Assembly (NCBI GenBank): GCA_947446575.1
Contig: CANFHC010000027.1
Coordinates: forward strand, 1 to 41,470
DNA: 41,470 bases
Reading direction: 5' to 3'
DNA from: Bacteriovoracaceae bacterium
Lineage (GTDB): Bacteria > Bdellovibrionota > Bacteriovoracia > Bacteriovoracales > Bacteriovoracaceae
The notes below the pieces were generated by a model. It saw only the letters and a list, made by a program, of their open reading frames with translations, ran no database searches and was not told the DNA's origin. The translations under genes and the position numbers were made by a program. How positions within the stretch are numbered: position 1 is the stretch's first letter; every line of letters begins with the position of its first letter. Shown here one piece after another: positions 16,374-25,239 of the stretch.

Positions 16374-17930
16374 TTACAGATCAATGTTTTTAAAGTCGCG
16401 GGTAACTGGTCTTGCTGGTTCAATTTTTTCTTCTTTACGAAGGTATGATGGAGTATCAAATTCATCTTCATCAAAATTAATGAATCCTAGTTTTTCAGCA
16501 ATAGATTTTGCTCTATTGTTTAACTCTGCTTCAGGTCTAGCGGCAGGTGCTGCTGACTGGGTACGAGTTGCACCTGTATTTTCATAACGATTTGCTGCAT
16601 CTCTAATTGATTGAATCAAGCGAGACGGTTGTCTAGGTTCTTCGTTATTTGTATGAGTAACAGCATCTTCATTGTTGGTTTGAGAAGCATAAGCATTTCT
16701 ATCGTTCATGAAACGATCGAAATCTGAACGGTCTTCTGGTGTAGCTTCTGTTGGTGCAACTGCTGGAGCGGCTCTTCTGGGAGCAAAAACATCTCTTTCT
16801 TCTTGAACTGGTGCCGGTGTTTGTACTGGAGCTTGAGCAACTGGTGCTACATATTCTGGCTCAGTATTATAAACTGGTGCTTGTTGAACTGGTGCTGCTG
16901 CAACTGCAACTGTTTGCACTTGAGTTGGTTGAGCCGTTTGCATAGTGCTTACGTTGGTTCTAATTTGTCCACCTAGGCCAGTTGCAATAACTGTAACCTT
17001 AATATCATCACCAAGATTGTTGTCGATAACTGTTCCAAAAATAATTTCTGCATTTTCATCAGCAGCTTCCATGATGAGTGTAACGGCTTCGTTTGTTTCA
17101 TGCATAGTAAGGGAATCAGATCCTGTGATGTTTATAATGATACCTGTTGCACCATTGATTGAAATATCTTCAAGGAGTGGTGAACTGATTGCTTCAGTCG
17201 CTGCTTTAATCGCTCGCCCTGCTCCGGCAGCGGATCCCGTACCCATAAGAGCTAGACCTTTGTTTGCCATAACAGTCGAAACGTCTGCAAAGTCTGCGTT
17301 GATATGGCCTGTGTTATTGATCAAATCAGAAATACCGCGAACAGCGTTTAATAAAACTTCGTCAGCTTTTTTAAATGTATCTACTAAAGATAAATTTTCT
17401 CCCGCTAGGTATAGAAGTCTTTGGTTTGGAATCGTGATAAGTGAATCTACACTTTCTTCAAGATTTCTAATTCCTTCTTCTGCTTGTTTAAATCTTTTTT
17501 TACCTTCAAATACGAAAGGTTTTGTCACAACTCCAACGGTAAGTGCGCCAAGTTCTTTTGCAAGTTTTGCAATTACTGGAGCTGCTCCCGTTCCAGTTCC
17601 CCCCCCCATACCAGCAGTGATAAAAACCATGTCTGCACCTTTAAGGACTTCTGAAATTTTTTCGTAGTCTTCCAGGGCAGCTTTTTTTCCGATTTCTGGA
17701 TTTGCTCCGGCACCAAGACCTTTTGTAACGTTTCCGCCCAATTGGATTTTAATTGAAGCTAATGAAATATTTAATGCTTGAGCATCAGTATTTGCCACAA
17801 TATATTCTACACCAGAAAGTCCCGAACGGATCATTGTGTTTACAGCGTTACATCCGCCTCCACCAACACCCACAACTTTAATTCGTGCGCCGTTAAGTCT
17901 TGCATTTTCAATATCAGTAATTTCGAACAT
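16374..17930 (-). CDS. ftsZ: Cell division protein FtsZ
   Basis: This 518-residue tubulin-like GTPase has GGGGCNAV near residue 23, the tubulin signature GMGGGTGTG (107-115) and the NADFADV T7 loop. FtsZ polymerises into the Z-ring. The globular part ends near 320 and is followed by a long linker of about 165 residues rich in Ala, Pro, Gln and Val. The C-terminal conserved peptide FDTPSYLR (about 491-498) follows, and then an extra tail of roughly 20 basic residues not usual in E. coli. GGAGGCTCCT precedes the ATG. It is the last gene of the cluster. Confidence 0.98.
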   Translation of the reverse strand: MFEITDIENARLNGARIKVVGVGGGGCNAVNTMIRSGLSGVEYIVANTDAQALNISLASIKIQLGGNVTKGLGAGANPEIGKKAALEDYEKISEVLKGADMVFITAGMGGGTGTGAAPVIAKLAKELGALTVGVVTKPFVFEGKKRFKQAEEGIRNLEESVDSLITIPNQRLLYLAGENLSLVDTFKKADEVLLNAVRGISDLINNTGHINADFADVSTVMANKGLALMGTGSAAGAGRAIKAATEAISSPLLEDISINGATGIIINITGSDSLTMHETNEAVTLIMEAADENAEIIFGTVIDNNLGDDIKVTVIATGLGGQIRTNVSTMQTAQPTQVQTVAVAAAPVQQAPVYNTEPEYVAPVAQAPVQTPAPVQEERDVFAPRRAAPAVAPTEATPEDRSDFDRFMNDRNAYASQTNNEDAVTHTNNEEPRQPSRLIQSIRDAANRYENTGATRTQSAAPAARPEAELNNRAKSIAEKLGFINFDEDEFDTPSYLRKEEKIEPARPVTRDFKNIDL

Positions 17931-17962
17931 AGGAGCCTCCAGGGGGGAACTAACTTTATAAA

Positions 17963-19249
17963 TTAAAATATTTCTTTAAACACTGACTTTAATGATTCAC
18001 TCAATTTTCCAATTAGATCAGTGTTTGAATGATTCGAGTCTTTTTCTTTGCTGTTATTAAATGTCACGCGATGATTGTTTGCACTCTGATTTTGTGTCGG
18101 TGTGTATGGTTTCCTTTTTGAAGCTTCAAGAAGCAAACCCAAAACCGTAGAGTATTTTGGATTTTGCATAATATTGGTCATCCCGCCAAATGGGATAGGG
18201 TAACCAATTTTGCAAGATCTCATTAAAATATATTCTCCCAACTCTGGCATTCCTTTAATAAGGGCACCACCACCAGTAAGAACAAATCCGCCCGAAACTT
18301 CGTCTTGGATTTTTTTATCATCTATCATTACGCGAATAACATCAAACAACTCTTCGGCGCGAGCTCCAAGAACTTCAGCAACAACACTTAATTGAACCTC
18401 ACGAGGCTTTGTTCCAGATAATCCTTGAACTGTAATGTGTGCTGATTGATTTAATTGTTCAGCCAATACGCTTCCGTGGTTGATTTTGATTCTTTCTGCT
18501 TCATTGTGAGGAATTTTTAAAGCGACAGCTAAGTCGTTTGTAAAATGGTTCCCACCAATCGGAATAATTTGAGAGTGAATTAGACTTCCATCTTTCCAAA
18601 CAGCAATATCAGTCGTTCCACCACCGATATCGATGAGAACAACTCCGAGTTCTTTTTCCTCATATGATAAAACGGCCTCAGAAGAAGCGAGTGGTTGAAG
18701 GGTGATATGTTCTGCTTCAACACCAGTCTGCTCTACACATTTAACTAAGTTTTGTATTAGAGGAATTGATCCCGTTACGATGTGAACATGAGCTTCTAAT
18801 CTCACACCACACATACCGATTGGATTTTTAATTCCGGTTGTATTATCTACGCGGTATTCTTGCGCGATTACATGAAGAATTTCGCGATCTGACGGAATGA
18901 CAACTGCTTTAGCAGCTTCAAGCACGCGATCAACATCGTCTTGAGTAATTTCTTTTCCTTTAATCGCAACAACACCAGAGCTGTTAAAGCTGTATATGTG
19001 ACTTCCGGCAATTCCGATTGTGGCACTAGTGATATTCACTCCTGCCATCAACCTTGCTTCTTCAAGAGATGCTTGAATTGATCGAACAGTCTTATCAATA
19101 TTCACAACTGATCCTTTCTTAAGCCCATAAGAAGGGTGAGTTCCGATACCGATAATTTCTAATTCTTGATTGGGATGTTGAAGTCCAACAATAGTGCAAA
19201 CTTTTGTTGTTCCTACATCGAGACCTACGATGATGTTTTTTTCGTTCAT
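17963..19249 (-). CDS. ftsA: Cell division protein FtsA
   Basis: This 428-residue actin-fold protein has the phosphate-1 motif [15 protein letters not shown] at the N-terminus, the [10 protein letters not shown] 1C region, [15 protein letters not shown] and [13 protein letters not shown]. FtsA tethers FtsZ to the membrane and recruits later division proteins. The C-terminus ends in an amphipathic helix ([13 protein letters not shown]) after a polar linker, which fits the membrane-targeting sequence. AAAGGA lies upstream of the ATG. It is 32 bases upstream of ftsZ. Confidence 0.97.
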   Translation of the reverse strand: MNEKNIIVGLDVGTTKVCTIVGLQHPNQELEIIGIGTHPSYGLKKGSVVNIDKTVRSIQASLEEARLMAGVNITSATIGIAGSHIYSFNSSGVVAIKGKEITQDDVDRVLEAAKAVVIPSDREILHVIAQEYRVDNTTGIKNPIGMCGVRLEAHVHIVTGSIPLIQNLVKCVEQTGVEAEHITLQPLASSEAVLSYEEKELGVVLIDIGGGTTDIAVWKDGSLIHSQIIPIGGNHFTNDLAVALKIPHNEAERIKINHGSVLAEQLNQSAHITVQGLSGTKPREVQLSVVAEVLGARAEELFDVIRVMIDDKKIQDEVSGGFVLTGGGALIKGMPELGEYILMRSCKIGYPIPFGGMTNIMQNPKYSTVLGLLLEASKRKPYTPTQNQSANNHRVTFNNSKEKDSNHSNTDLIGKLSESLKSVFKEIF

Positions 19250-19281
19250 TGGAGAATCCTTTCTCTATTAATAACGATGTC

Positions 19282-19298
19282 GACAGATTCATTCTGTC
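19282..19298 (-). other. Small hairpin between ftsQ and ftsA
   Basis: A perfect GACAGA/TCTGTC 6-bp inverted repeat with a 5-base loop lies in the 59-base ftsQ-ftsA gap. There is no T-run. It may tune processing or translation between the two genes. Confidence 0.3.
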
Positions 19299-19308
19299 AC
19301 ATAAAATG

Positions 19309-20100
19309 TTAGAATTTGTCCTTAAACTTGACAACAACTTTTTTGCTGTTTGTAAGATTGATTACCGCTGGAATTTTTTCTTTTAATTCCATGTAGTTTA
19401 CAATCTTATCCAGCTTACCCATTTTTTCCCCCCATTCATCCGGTCCCATAAAGACACTAGATGGATGGCCGTTAATCGACAGAATAATGGTCAGTTCCTT
19501 ATTATCGTTTAAAATTACTTCTGAAAGTTTTCTTCTTAGTTCTGGGCGCATCTCTTTTACAAGATTTGTTACATCACTTTGAACCTTGTCTTCCATTTCT
19601 CCTACAGGCAGAGCGAGATAGGGAAGATCGTGAGTTAACTTCTTTTCACTTTTTAGTAATGCTTCATAGGTTGGGTCAAAAAGTTGTCCGTTATCTACAA
19701 GAATGGCTTCATAGGATTCAGTTCCGCCATTTTTATAAATTTGCACCTTCATTAAAGGCTCTGGGCAATTAAAGTTTAGATCTAAGACTTTGCTAAATGG
19801 ATCGTACTGGATTTTATAATCTGAAACGAAATATTTATCCGCCCATTTTTCATTTACTATTTTTAATTTTACATCGCGAAGTGAATGCGATTGCTCAAAA
19901 GTTTTTACAACTTGTAAAGCCATCGTTCCAGCTGGACGAGTGGGGCATTTTCCTAAATTTGACCGGTAAGAAAGCTCGTCGCTAAACTTAGCAGCTTCGT
20001 TAGCCGAAGGACCAAGAGCGGATGTTACTATGTTTGTAGCGATTAAAATCACAATGACGATTGCGCTGATAATAAATTTTTTAGACTTAAAAAACGTCAT
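19309..20100 (-). CDS. ftsQ: FtsQ/DivIB-like division protein
   Basis: This 263-residue protein has a short cytoplasmic start (MTFFKSKK), one transmembrane helix (about residues 9-29) and a periplasmic remainder. The family is poorly conserved in sequence, so the call rests on topology, length and position between murB and ftsA. FtsQ scaffolds FtsL/FtsB and FtsI at the septum. I cannot see a clear POTRA motif; the stretch at about 65-110 (conserved in size) is where it would be. The two periplasmic cysteines near 52 and 111 could form a disulfide. Confidence 0.7.
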   Translation of the reverse strand: MTFFKSKKFIISAIVIVILIATNIVTSALGPSANEAAKFSDELSYRSNLGKCPTRPAGTMALQVVKTFEQSHSLRDVKLKIVNEKWADKYFVSDYKIQYDPFSKVLDLNFNCPEPLMKVQIYKNGGTESYEAILVDNGQLFDPTYEALLKSEKKLTHDLPYLALPVGEMEDKVQSDVTNLVKEMRPELRRKLSEVILNDNKELTIILSINGHPSSVFMGPDEWGEKMGKLDKIVNYMELKEKIPAVINLTNSKKVVVKFKDKF

Positions 20101-20114
20101 CCTGACTTTTTCCT

Positions 20115-21023
20115 TTAGTATTCAACTTCTGTTTCGAAAGTAACTCCAGTTTGAAGTTTTAATTCTTTTTGAAGTACGTTGATCATCCTCAACACATCTT
20201 CGTAAGAACTCTCGCCACTATTTTCCATGAAGTTGGCATGCTTTGGGCTAATACGTAAATTTTTGTACGTAAAACCCTTCAGGCCCATTATATCTATAAA
20301 AAGTCCGGCTCGACAAGTTACACCGCTAAGTAGATTTTGATTGTTTTTAAAAATACATCCACAAGTCCACTCTTTTAATGGTTGAGTGCGATTTCTCATC
20401 TCTAAATACTCGCGAATCTTGTGAGTTATACCTTCACTGATACCAAAGTGAATTAGTCGGGCTTCGTAAATCACATCACCTTGGTTAACAAAATGATTAT
20501 GACGGTAGGTAAAAGAATGCTGATCTATTTTGATCAACTTTTCTTCTCCATTTTTTGTGATTAACTTCACTTCCTTAATAAGCGATCCAATTTCACCCAA
20601 GTTTGTTCCAGCATTCATGAAAATAGCACCGCCAAGACTTGCAGGAATTCCAGTGAAAACTTCCCATCCCTTTAAGCCAAACTTGCTCGCGTGTGATGTG
20701 AGCGTTGCTAATGCAACTGAAGCAGGGAGAACATATTCGTCTTGAGGTTTTTCAAAAATGTTTCTATCTAAGGGAAAATCTAATTGGAGATAAGGAACGG
20801 GTGAGGTTGCTGGAATAAGCATATTAGCTCCCCAACCTAGCGTTCGATAATTGAGGCCATTATCTGTCATATACTTTGTTACTTTTTTTAAAGCTTCAAC
20901 ATTTTTAACAGTAACTAGATCACCGATAGCATCTAGTCGCATTGTTGAGTATTTTTTGAGATCTTTTTGCAACTCAACTTCTATGCCATCAATTGAATTT
21001 AATTTTTCTAGTATTTCATTCAT
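20115..21023 (-). CDS. murB: UDP-N-acetylenolpyruvoylglucosamine reductase
   Basis: This 302-residue FAD enzyme has the N-terminal NTMRLDAIGD-like segment (YSTMRLDAIGD), GWGANMLIP, GIPASLGGAIFMNAGTN and CGCIFKN near residue 220. MurB reduces enolpyruvyl-UDP-GlcNAc to UDP-MurNAc with NADPH. The pattern of FAD-domain residues and the shorter C-terminus fit the type II enzyme. It follows murC by 14 bases, the usual order. Confidence 0.95.
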   Translation of the reverse strand: MNEILEKLNSIDGIEVELQKDLKKYSTMRLDAIGDLVTVKNVEALKKVTKYMTDNGLNYRTLGWGANMLIPATSPVPYLQLDFPLDRNIFEKPQDEYVLPASVALATLTSHASKFGLKGWEVFTGIPASLGGAIFMNAGTNLGEIGSLIKEVKLITKNGEEKLIKIDQHSFTYRHNHFVNQGDVIYEARLIHFGISEGITHKIREYLEMRNRTQPLKEWTCGCIFKNNQNLLSGVTCRAGLFIDIMGLKGFTYKNLRISPKHANFMENSGESSYEDVLRMINVLQKELKLQTGVTFETEVEY

Positions 21024-21037
21024 TGTTAAAATTTGTT

Positions 21038-22426
21038 TTATTCAAGTCCAGCCCACTTGCGTGCAGATTTTCCAATTGATCCTGCTCCCAATGTCACAAC
21101 AATCGTCTTGTCATTTTTGTGAGACTCAATAACCTGATGTAGATGATCAATGTTTTCTATTTTTTTAGCAAAGTGTGGATGTAGTCTATTGATATCTTCT
21201 AATAAACGATCCGTTGTGATTCCATCGATGGGATTTTCGCTTGCGGCGTATATTGGAAGCAAATAAAGCTCGTCAGCATCGTTAAAACAATGAAGAAATT
21301 GATCCCAACAATCGCGAGTTCTTGTATAGCGATGAGGTTCAAAAATAACAATTTTTTTAAAGTCTGCACGAGTATCTTTTACAATTCTTAAAGTAGAAGC
21401 AATTTCTGTTGGATGGTGTCCGTAATCATCAACAACTTCAAAACCGTTTTCTTTAAATAATAATTGAAAGCGCCTACCAACTCCTTCAAGTTTGCTAGCA
21501 GCTTTCGCGATATCTTTAAACTTAAGCCCCATATGAAAAGCCAACACTGTAGCCCCAAGACAATTTAAAATATTATGACGTCCCGGAAGGTTGATGTGGA
21601 ATTTCTCTTGAAATTCCCCTTTATGATAAAGATCAAACCTCGTATCAAAATGTCCAAACTCAACATTCTTTGCAGTAAAATCTGCTGGAATATCTATTCC
21701 AAAAGTAACAGCTGGGCGCTTCATTTCAGATTTTAATTGAATTAGTTTTTCATCATGTCCATTGAGCGCAACTATTCCGTAAAATGGAATTTTATTTGCA
21801 AATTCGACAAAGGCCTTGAATAAATTCTCTTCAGTTCCATAATGATCCATATGATCGTTATCAATATTAGTGATAACTGACATTACTGGAGTTAAAAGAA
21901 GGAAAGTTCCATCTGACTCATCCGCTTCAGCAACAAGGAAATCTCCTTTACCTACTTTGGCGTGACCATTTAAATTTTTAACAATCCCGCCAATGATGTA
22001 AGTTGGATCTAAATGACATTCTTCTAAGATGGTTGCAAGAAATGAAGTTGTCGTTGTTTTTCCGTGAGTTCCTGCAACAGCTAAGCTGTATTTTAATCTC
22101 ATTAATTCAGCCAGCATTTCAGCACGGCGAATAACTGGTATACCTTCGCGCTTAGCGCGAGCGACTTCTGGATTTGTATCATTAACAGCAGAGCTATAAA
22201 CCACTGCCGTCACTTCATTTAAATTCTCTTCTTTGTGTCCGATATATATTTCAGCCCCTAGATTTTTTAATTTTTTTACGTTTCCAGACTCTGAAACATC
22301 AGAGCCTGAAACTTTGTATCCAGAAGAAAGTAAGACTTCAGCGATTCCGGACATTCCGATTCCACCAATTCCAACGAAATGAATTTTTACATTTTTATTT
22401 TGTAGGGCTTTGTTGTTTTTGAACAC
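21038..22426 (-). CDS. murC: UDP-N-acetylmuramate--L-alanine ligase
   Basis: This 462-residue Mur ligase has the N-terminal Rossmann motif GIGGIGMSGIAEVL, an intact ATP P-loop G119-T-H-G-K-T-T125, NIDNDHMDHYG (the metal segment lost in the neighbouring murD), GRHNILN and EPHRYTR. It adds L-alanine to UDP-MurNAc. All catalytic motifs are canonical. It directly follows ftsW, where murG would usually sit. The start lies just after a TCTCCTC stretch read from the plus strand (GAGGAGA ribosome binding site). Confidence 0.97.
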   Translation of the reverse strand: MFKNNKALQNKNVKIHFVGIGGIGMSGIAEVLLSSGYKVSGSDVSESGNVKKLKNLGAEIYIGHKEENLNEVTAVVYSSAVNDTNPEVARAKREGIPVIRRAEMLAELMRLKYSLAVAGTHGKTTTTSFLATILEECHLDPTYIIGGIVKNLNGHAKVGKGDFLVAEADESDGTFLLLTPVMSVITNIDNDHMDHYGTEENLFKAFVEFANKIPFYGIVALNGHDEKLIQLKSEMKRPAVTFGIDIPADFTAKNVEFGHFDTRFDLYHKGEFQEKFHINLPGRHNILNCLGATVLAFHMGLKFKDIAKAASKLEGVGRRFQLLFKENGFEVVDDYGHHPTEIASTLRIVKDTRADFKKIVIFEPHRYTRTRDCWDQFLHCFNDADELYLLPIYAASENPIDGITTDRLLEDINRLHPHFAKKIENIDHLHQVIESHKNDKTIVVTLGAGSIGKSARKWAGLE

Positions 22427-22452
22427 AATCTCTCCTCGGGTGTGCGGGAGAT

Positions 22453-23643
22453 TTAAGCGTAGACTTCCTCTTCGTGCTCGTTTTCATTTTCACGACTTGC
22501 TCGAGCGGCTCTTTTAGCTTCGAATTTGAGGTCTCCCTGCAGCTCATCACGATAACCTTTTACGACTGAAAGTAGAAGACCTATGCCAAAAAAATTACAA
22601 ATTAATGATGATCCACCATAACTGATAAAAGGCAGGTTTAATCCCTTAGTTGGAAGCAATCCAAGAACAACTCCCATATTAAGTAGGGCCTGAAGACCAA
22701 GAACAAATATAATTGAAGACCCGAGGATAATTCCAATGCGGTCTTTGACTTGAAGGACTAACTTGAATCCAAAATAGATAAAAGCTATGAATAAACAGAT
22801 AATAAAAAAGACCCCGATAAAACCGAGCTCTTCTCCAATAACTGAAAAAATAAAATCGTTGTGGGCCTCAGGAAGATAAAAAAGTTTTTCGTTACTGTTT
22901 CCCAAACCTTGTCCAAAAGTTGAGCCATTTGCAAATGCCATATAAGATTGAATAATTTGAAAACCCGATCCTTGTGGATTTTTCCATGGATCTAAATAAG
23001 TCAATAGACGCTTAACTCGGTATGCCTGAGAAAAAAGAATAAAAATTCCTCCCATGGCTCCCGAAACGAGCGAGTAATAAAAGTATTTTCTTGGAAATGA
23101 ACTCATAAAGCAGACAAATGCAATAACCATAAAACAAATACTAAATGATCCAAAATCTGGTTGTTTAATTAAAAGGGCCAATGGTAAAAAGAGGGATCCA
23201 CCGTGCTTTAGGCGCTCTTTGGTATCCATCTTGTTCCAGTTTTCAAAAAACGAAAGTGCAGACAAAATGACTGTGAATTTTACAATTTCTCCCGGCTGTA
23301 TACTCATACCACCAAAAGTTAACCATCGGCTTGCGCCTTTAGCTGCAGAACCAACACCTTTTATAATTGTCAAAGCAACAATCATTGAAGCAGCGATATT
23401 AATCAAATAACCGTACTTAAGCCAAAATGTAAATTTAGTCCGTGAAACCATGAAGGCCACTGTTATAGAAAGACCCAGATATATGAGTTGTCGAATAATA
23501 TAATGGAGGGAGCTTCCAAATTTTTCAGCCGCAAGAATAAAACTTGCTGACCAAACCATAATGAGACCAATGGTGATGATAATCGCCAAGGTCGACAAGA
23601 AGGTCTTTACTAATCTATCTACATCCGAAATGTGTTCGTTCAT
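22453..23643 (-). CDS. ftsW: Septal peptidoglycan glycosyltransferase FtsW
   Basis: This 396-residue SEDS protein has about ten transmembrane helices, the catalytic-region segment WLTFGGMSIQPGEIVKF near 110, AHNDFIFSVIGEELGF, and the signature LPFISYGGSSL near 345. With FtsI it makes septal glycan strands. No Shine-Dalgarno precedes the ATG at 23643, and a stem arm ends about 17 bases upstream. It is the first gene after the murD terminator and so begins the second half of the cluster. Confidence 0.96.
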   Translation of the reverse strand: MNEHISDVDRLVKTFLSTLAIIITIGLIMVWSASFILAAEKFGSSLHYIIRQLIYLGLSITVAFMVSRTKFTFWLKYGYLINIAASMIVALTIIKGVGSAAKGASRWLTFGGMSIQPGEIVKFTVILSALSFFENWNKMDTKERLKHGGSLFLPLALLIKQPDFGSFSICFMVIAFVCFMSSFPRKYFYYSLVSGAMGGIFILFSQAYRVKRLLTYLDPWKNPQGSGFQIIQSYMAFANGSTFGQGLGNSNEKLFYLPEAHNDFIFSVIGEELGFIGVFFIICLFIAFIYFGFKLVLQVKDRIGIILGSSIIFVLGLQALLNMGVVLGLLPTKGLNLPFISYGGSSLICNFFGIGLLLSVVKGYRDELQGDLKFEAKRAARASRENENEHEEEVYA

Positions 23644-23659
23644 ATTAATAGATTAGCAA

Positions 23660-23740
23660 ATGGCCGGAAAAAATGCGAAGCATTTTTACTGCGAAGTGAA
23701 AATTCTAAAAGAAGTGCTCCGTATTAAGAGTTCCGGCCAT
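23660..23740 (-). promoter_or_regulatory. Structured ftsW leader
   Basis: A perfect 10-bp long-range inverted repeat, ATGGCCGGAA with TTCCGGCCAT (23660-23669 and 23731-23740), encloses an inner perfect hairpin AAAAATGC-GAA-GCATTTTT (23669-23687). On the transcript the inner hairpin ends in a U-run, like an attenuator. The closing stem ends about 17 bases before the ftsW ATG, which lacks a ribosome binding site. Confidence 0.5.
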
Positions 23741-23809
23741 CGTCGAAGGAAAATAAAAGCCCCTACCGAGGACTCTCTTTAACTATTTTTACAATTTCTT
23801 AACAAACTC

Positions 23810-23841
23810 AAAAAAAAAGCCCTCAAAGAGGGCCTTTTTTT
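23810..23841 (-). terminator. Terminator after murD, inside the dcw cluster
   Basis: GCCCTC/GAGGGC (23819-23833) with a 3-base loop has A-runs before and T-runs after on both strands. It lies just past the murD stop and divides the cluster into two transcripts unless readthrough occurs. Confidence 0.85.
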
Positions 23842-23845
23842 ATAA

Positions 23846-25234
23846 TTATAATTGATAAACGAGTTTCTTAAAATAGTTCCCGCGCTCTTCATAGTCTCTG
23901 AAAAAGTCAGAAGCAGGATTGCCTGGAGAAAGAAGAATTACATCTCCTGTTCTCGATTTTTGGTAAGCAAAGAGAACAGATTCTTCAAAAGATCCGACAA
24001 TATAAGTCTGATTATGATCGCCAAGAGCACGGTTTAAGCGTTCTTTACATTCACCCACCAAAACTAAAACGCGAGCGTTCGCTATCATTTCTTTCGCGAA
24101 TGGATCGAAGTTTAAATCTTCATTATCTTTTCCACCAGCAATCAAGATCACAGGCTCTTTAAATGATTTTAAGCTAGAAAGCATTTCTGGCATTGTTTCT
24201 GCTTTTGAGTCGTTATAAAAACAAACACCATTTTTTTCCATGATGAATTCCATTCTATTTGGAATTCCTGGGAATTTTTCAATACATGTTTGGATTGCTT
24301 CGTCCCCAACATCAAGCGCTTTACAAGCTGTTACTGCTGCCATTAGGTTTTCGCGATTTGCTTGTCCTACAATTCTCATTTTCATTACTTTGAATTCTGA
24401 GTGGTAGTTGATGTTCGAGTGAATTCTTCTGTCGTGGAAATGTGTTCCTTGGATTTCGTTCATTACACCCAAAGTTACATATGATCTACGAGAGTACCAG
24501 TATACTTGGCAATTCGCGTTTCTAATTGAAGCGTTGTTTGCAAGGGTGTCGTAGTTTGCAATAAGTGTATCTTCTGGAGAAAGTTTTTTAATAATAGATA
24601 ATTTTGTTTCCATGTATTCACTAACAGATGAAAAGCTAGCCTTAGAGAAGTTTTCTCCAATGTTTGGAAGAACAACAACTTTTGGATGGAAGTCTTGCAG
24701 CGATTTCATTTGAAGAGCTGAAACTTCAACTACGACATAATCAATTTCGTTCATGTTTGGAAGAAGACAATATTCAATAAATGGAGCATCTGAAGTTCCA
24801 CCAACGAAAACATTTTTTCCATCGATTTTTAAAGTATATCCAATCATCGCTGCGATTGTTGTACGACCATAAGATCCACAAACAGCGACTACTGGTTTTT
24901 TACAAAGCTTGTAAGCTAGAGCGAAGTCACTATAAACTTCTTTTCCACTTTTGCGAGCCAGTTCCAATTGAGGAAGATTCGGATTGATCGCTGCTGAGTA
25001 AACAACAACGTCAGCATCAAGAAAATCTTCATCTTTATGCTCACCGAAAGTCATCTCTGGAGCTGGTTCAATTTTTTTAAGTTTCTTAACTGATTTATTC
25101 AAATCGAAAATCGGTTTGATATCTGTCACTCGAATTTCGCATTCTAGTTTATTAAAAAAATTAATAAGAGAAAAACCTGTTTTCCCAATTCCTACGATTA
25201 AAACTTTTTTACCTTTAAATCTTTCCATTTCCAT
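23846..25234 (-). CDS. murD: UDP-N-acetylmuramoylalanine--D-glutamate ligase, degenerate motifs
   Basis: This 462-residue Mur ligase in the murD position has the Rossmann start VLIVGIGKTGFSL, the carbamylated-lysine region (K211 in METKLSI), PNRMEF, NDSKAE and LLSPGNPASDFF near the end. These match MurD, which adds D-glutamate to UDP-MurNAc-Ala. However, the ATP P-loop reads G120-S-Y-G-R124-T-T rather than GTNGKST, and the usual Asp-His-Met-Asp segment reads ENFSKA (194-199). Both changes are seen directly. It could be a MurD with altered ATP binding or an inactive copy backed up elsewhere. It may start at the second Met (25228). Confidence 0.88.
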   Translation of the reverse strand: MEMERFKGKKVLIVGIGKTGFSLINFFNKLECEIRVTDIKPIFDLNKSVKKLKKIEPAPEMTFGEHKDEDFLDADVVVYSAAINPNLPQLELARKSGKEVYSDFALAYKLCKKPVVAVCGSYGRTTIAAMIGYTLKIDGKNVFVGGTSDAPFIEYCLLPNMNEIDYVVVEVSALQMKSLQDFHPKVVVLPNIGENFSKASFSSVSEYMETKLSIIKKLSPEDTLIANYDTLANNASIRNANCQVYWYSRRSYVTLGVMNEIQGTHFHDRRIHSNINYHSEFKVMKMRIVGQANRENLMAAVTACKALDVGDEAIQTCIEKFPGIPNRMEFIMEKNGVCFYNDSKAETMPEMLSSLKSFKEPVILIAGGKDNEDLNFDPFAKEMIANARVLVLVGECKERLNRALGDHNQTYIVGSFEESVLFAYQKSRTGDVILLSPGNPASDFFRDYEERGNYFKKLVYQL

Positions 25235-25239
25235 TTAAA

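Noticed and set aside
16945-17667. 240-codon open frame on the plus strand
   Set aside because: It lies wholly antisense to ftsZ, whose motifs are intact, and its translation shows no family pattern. It is a product of ftsZ codon use.
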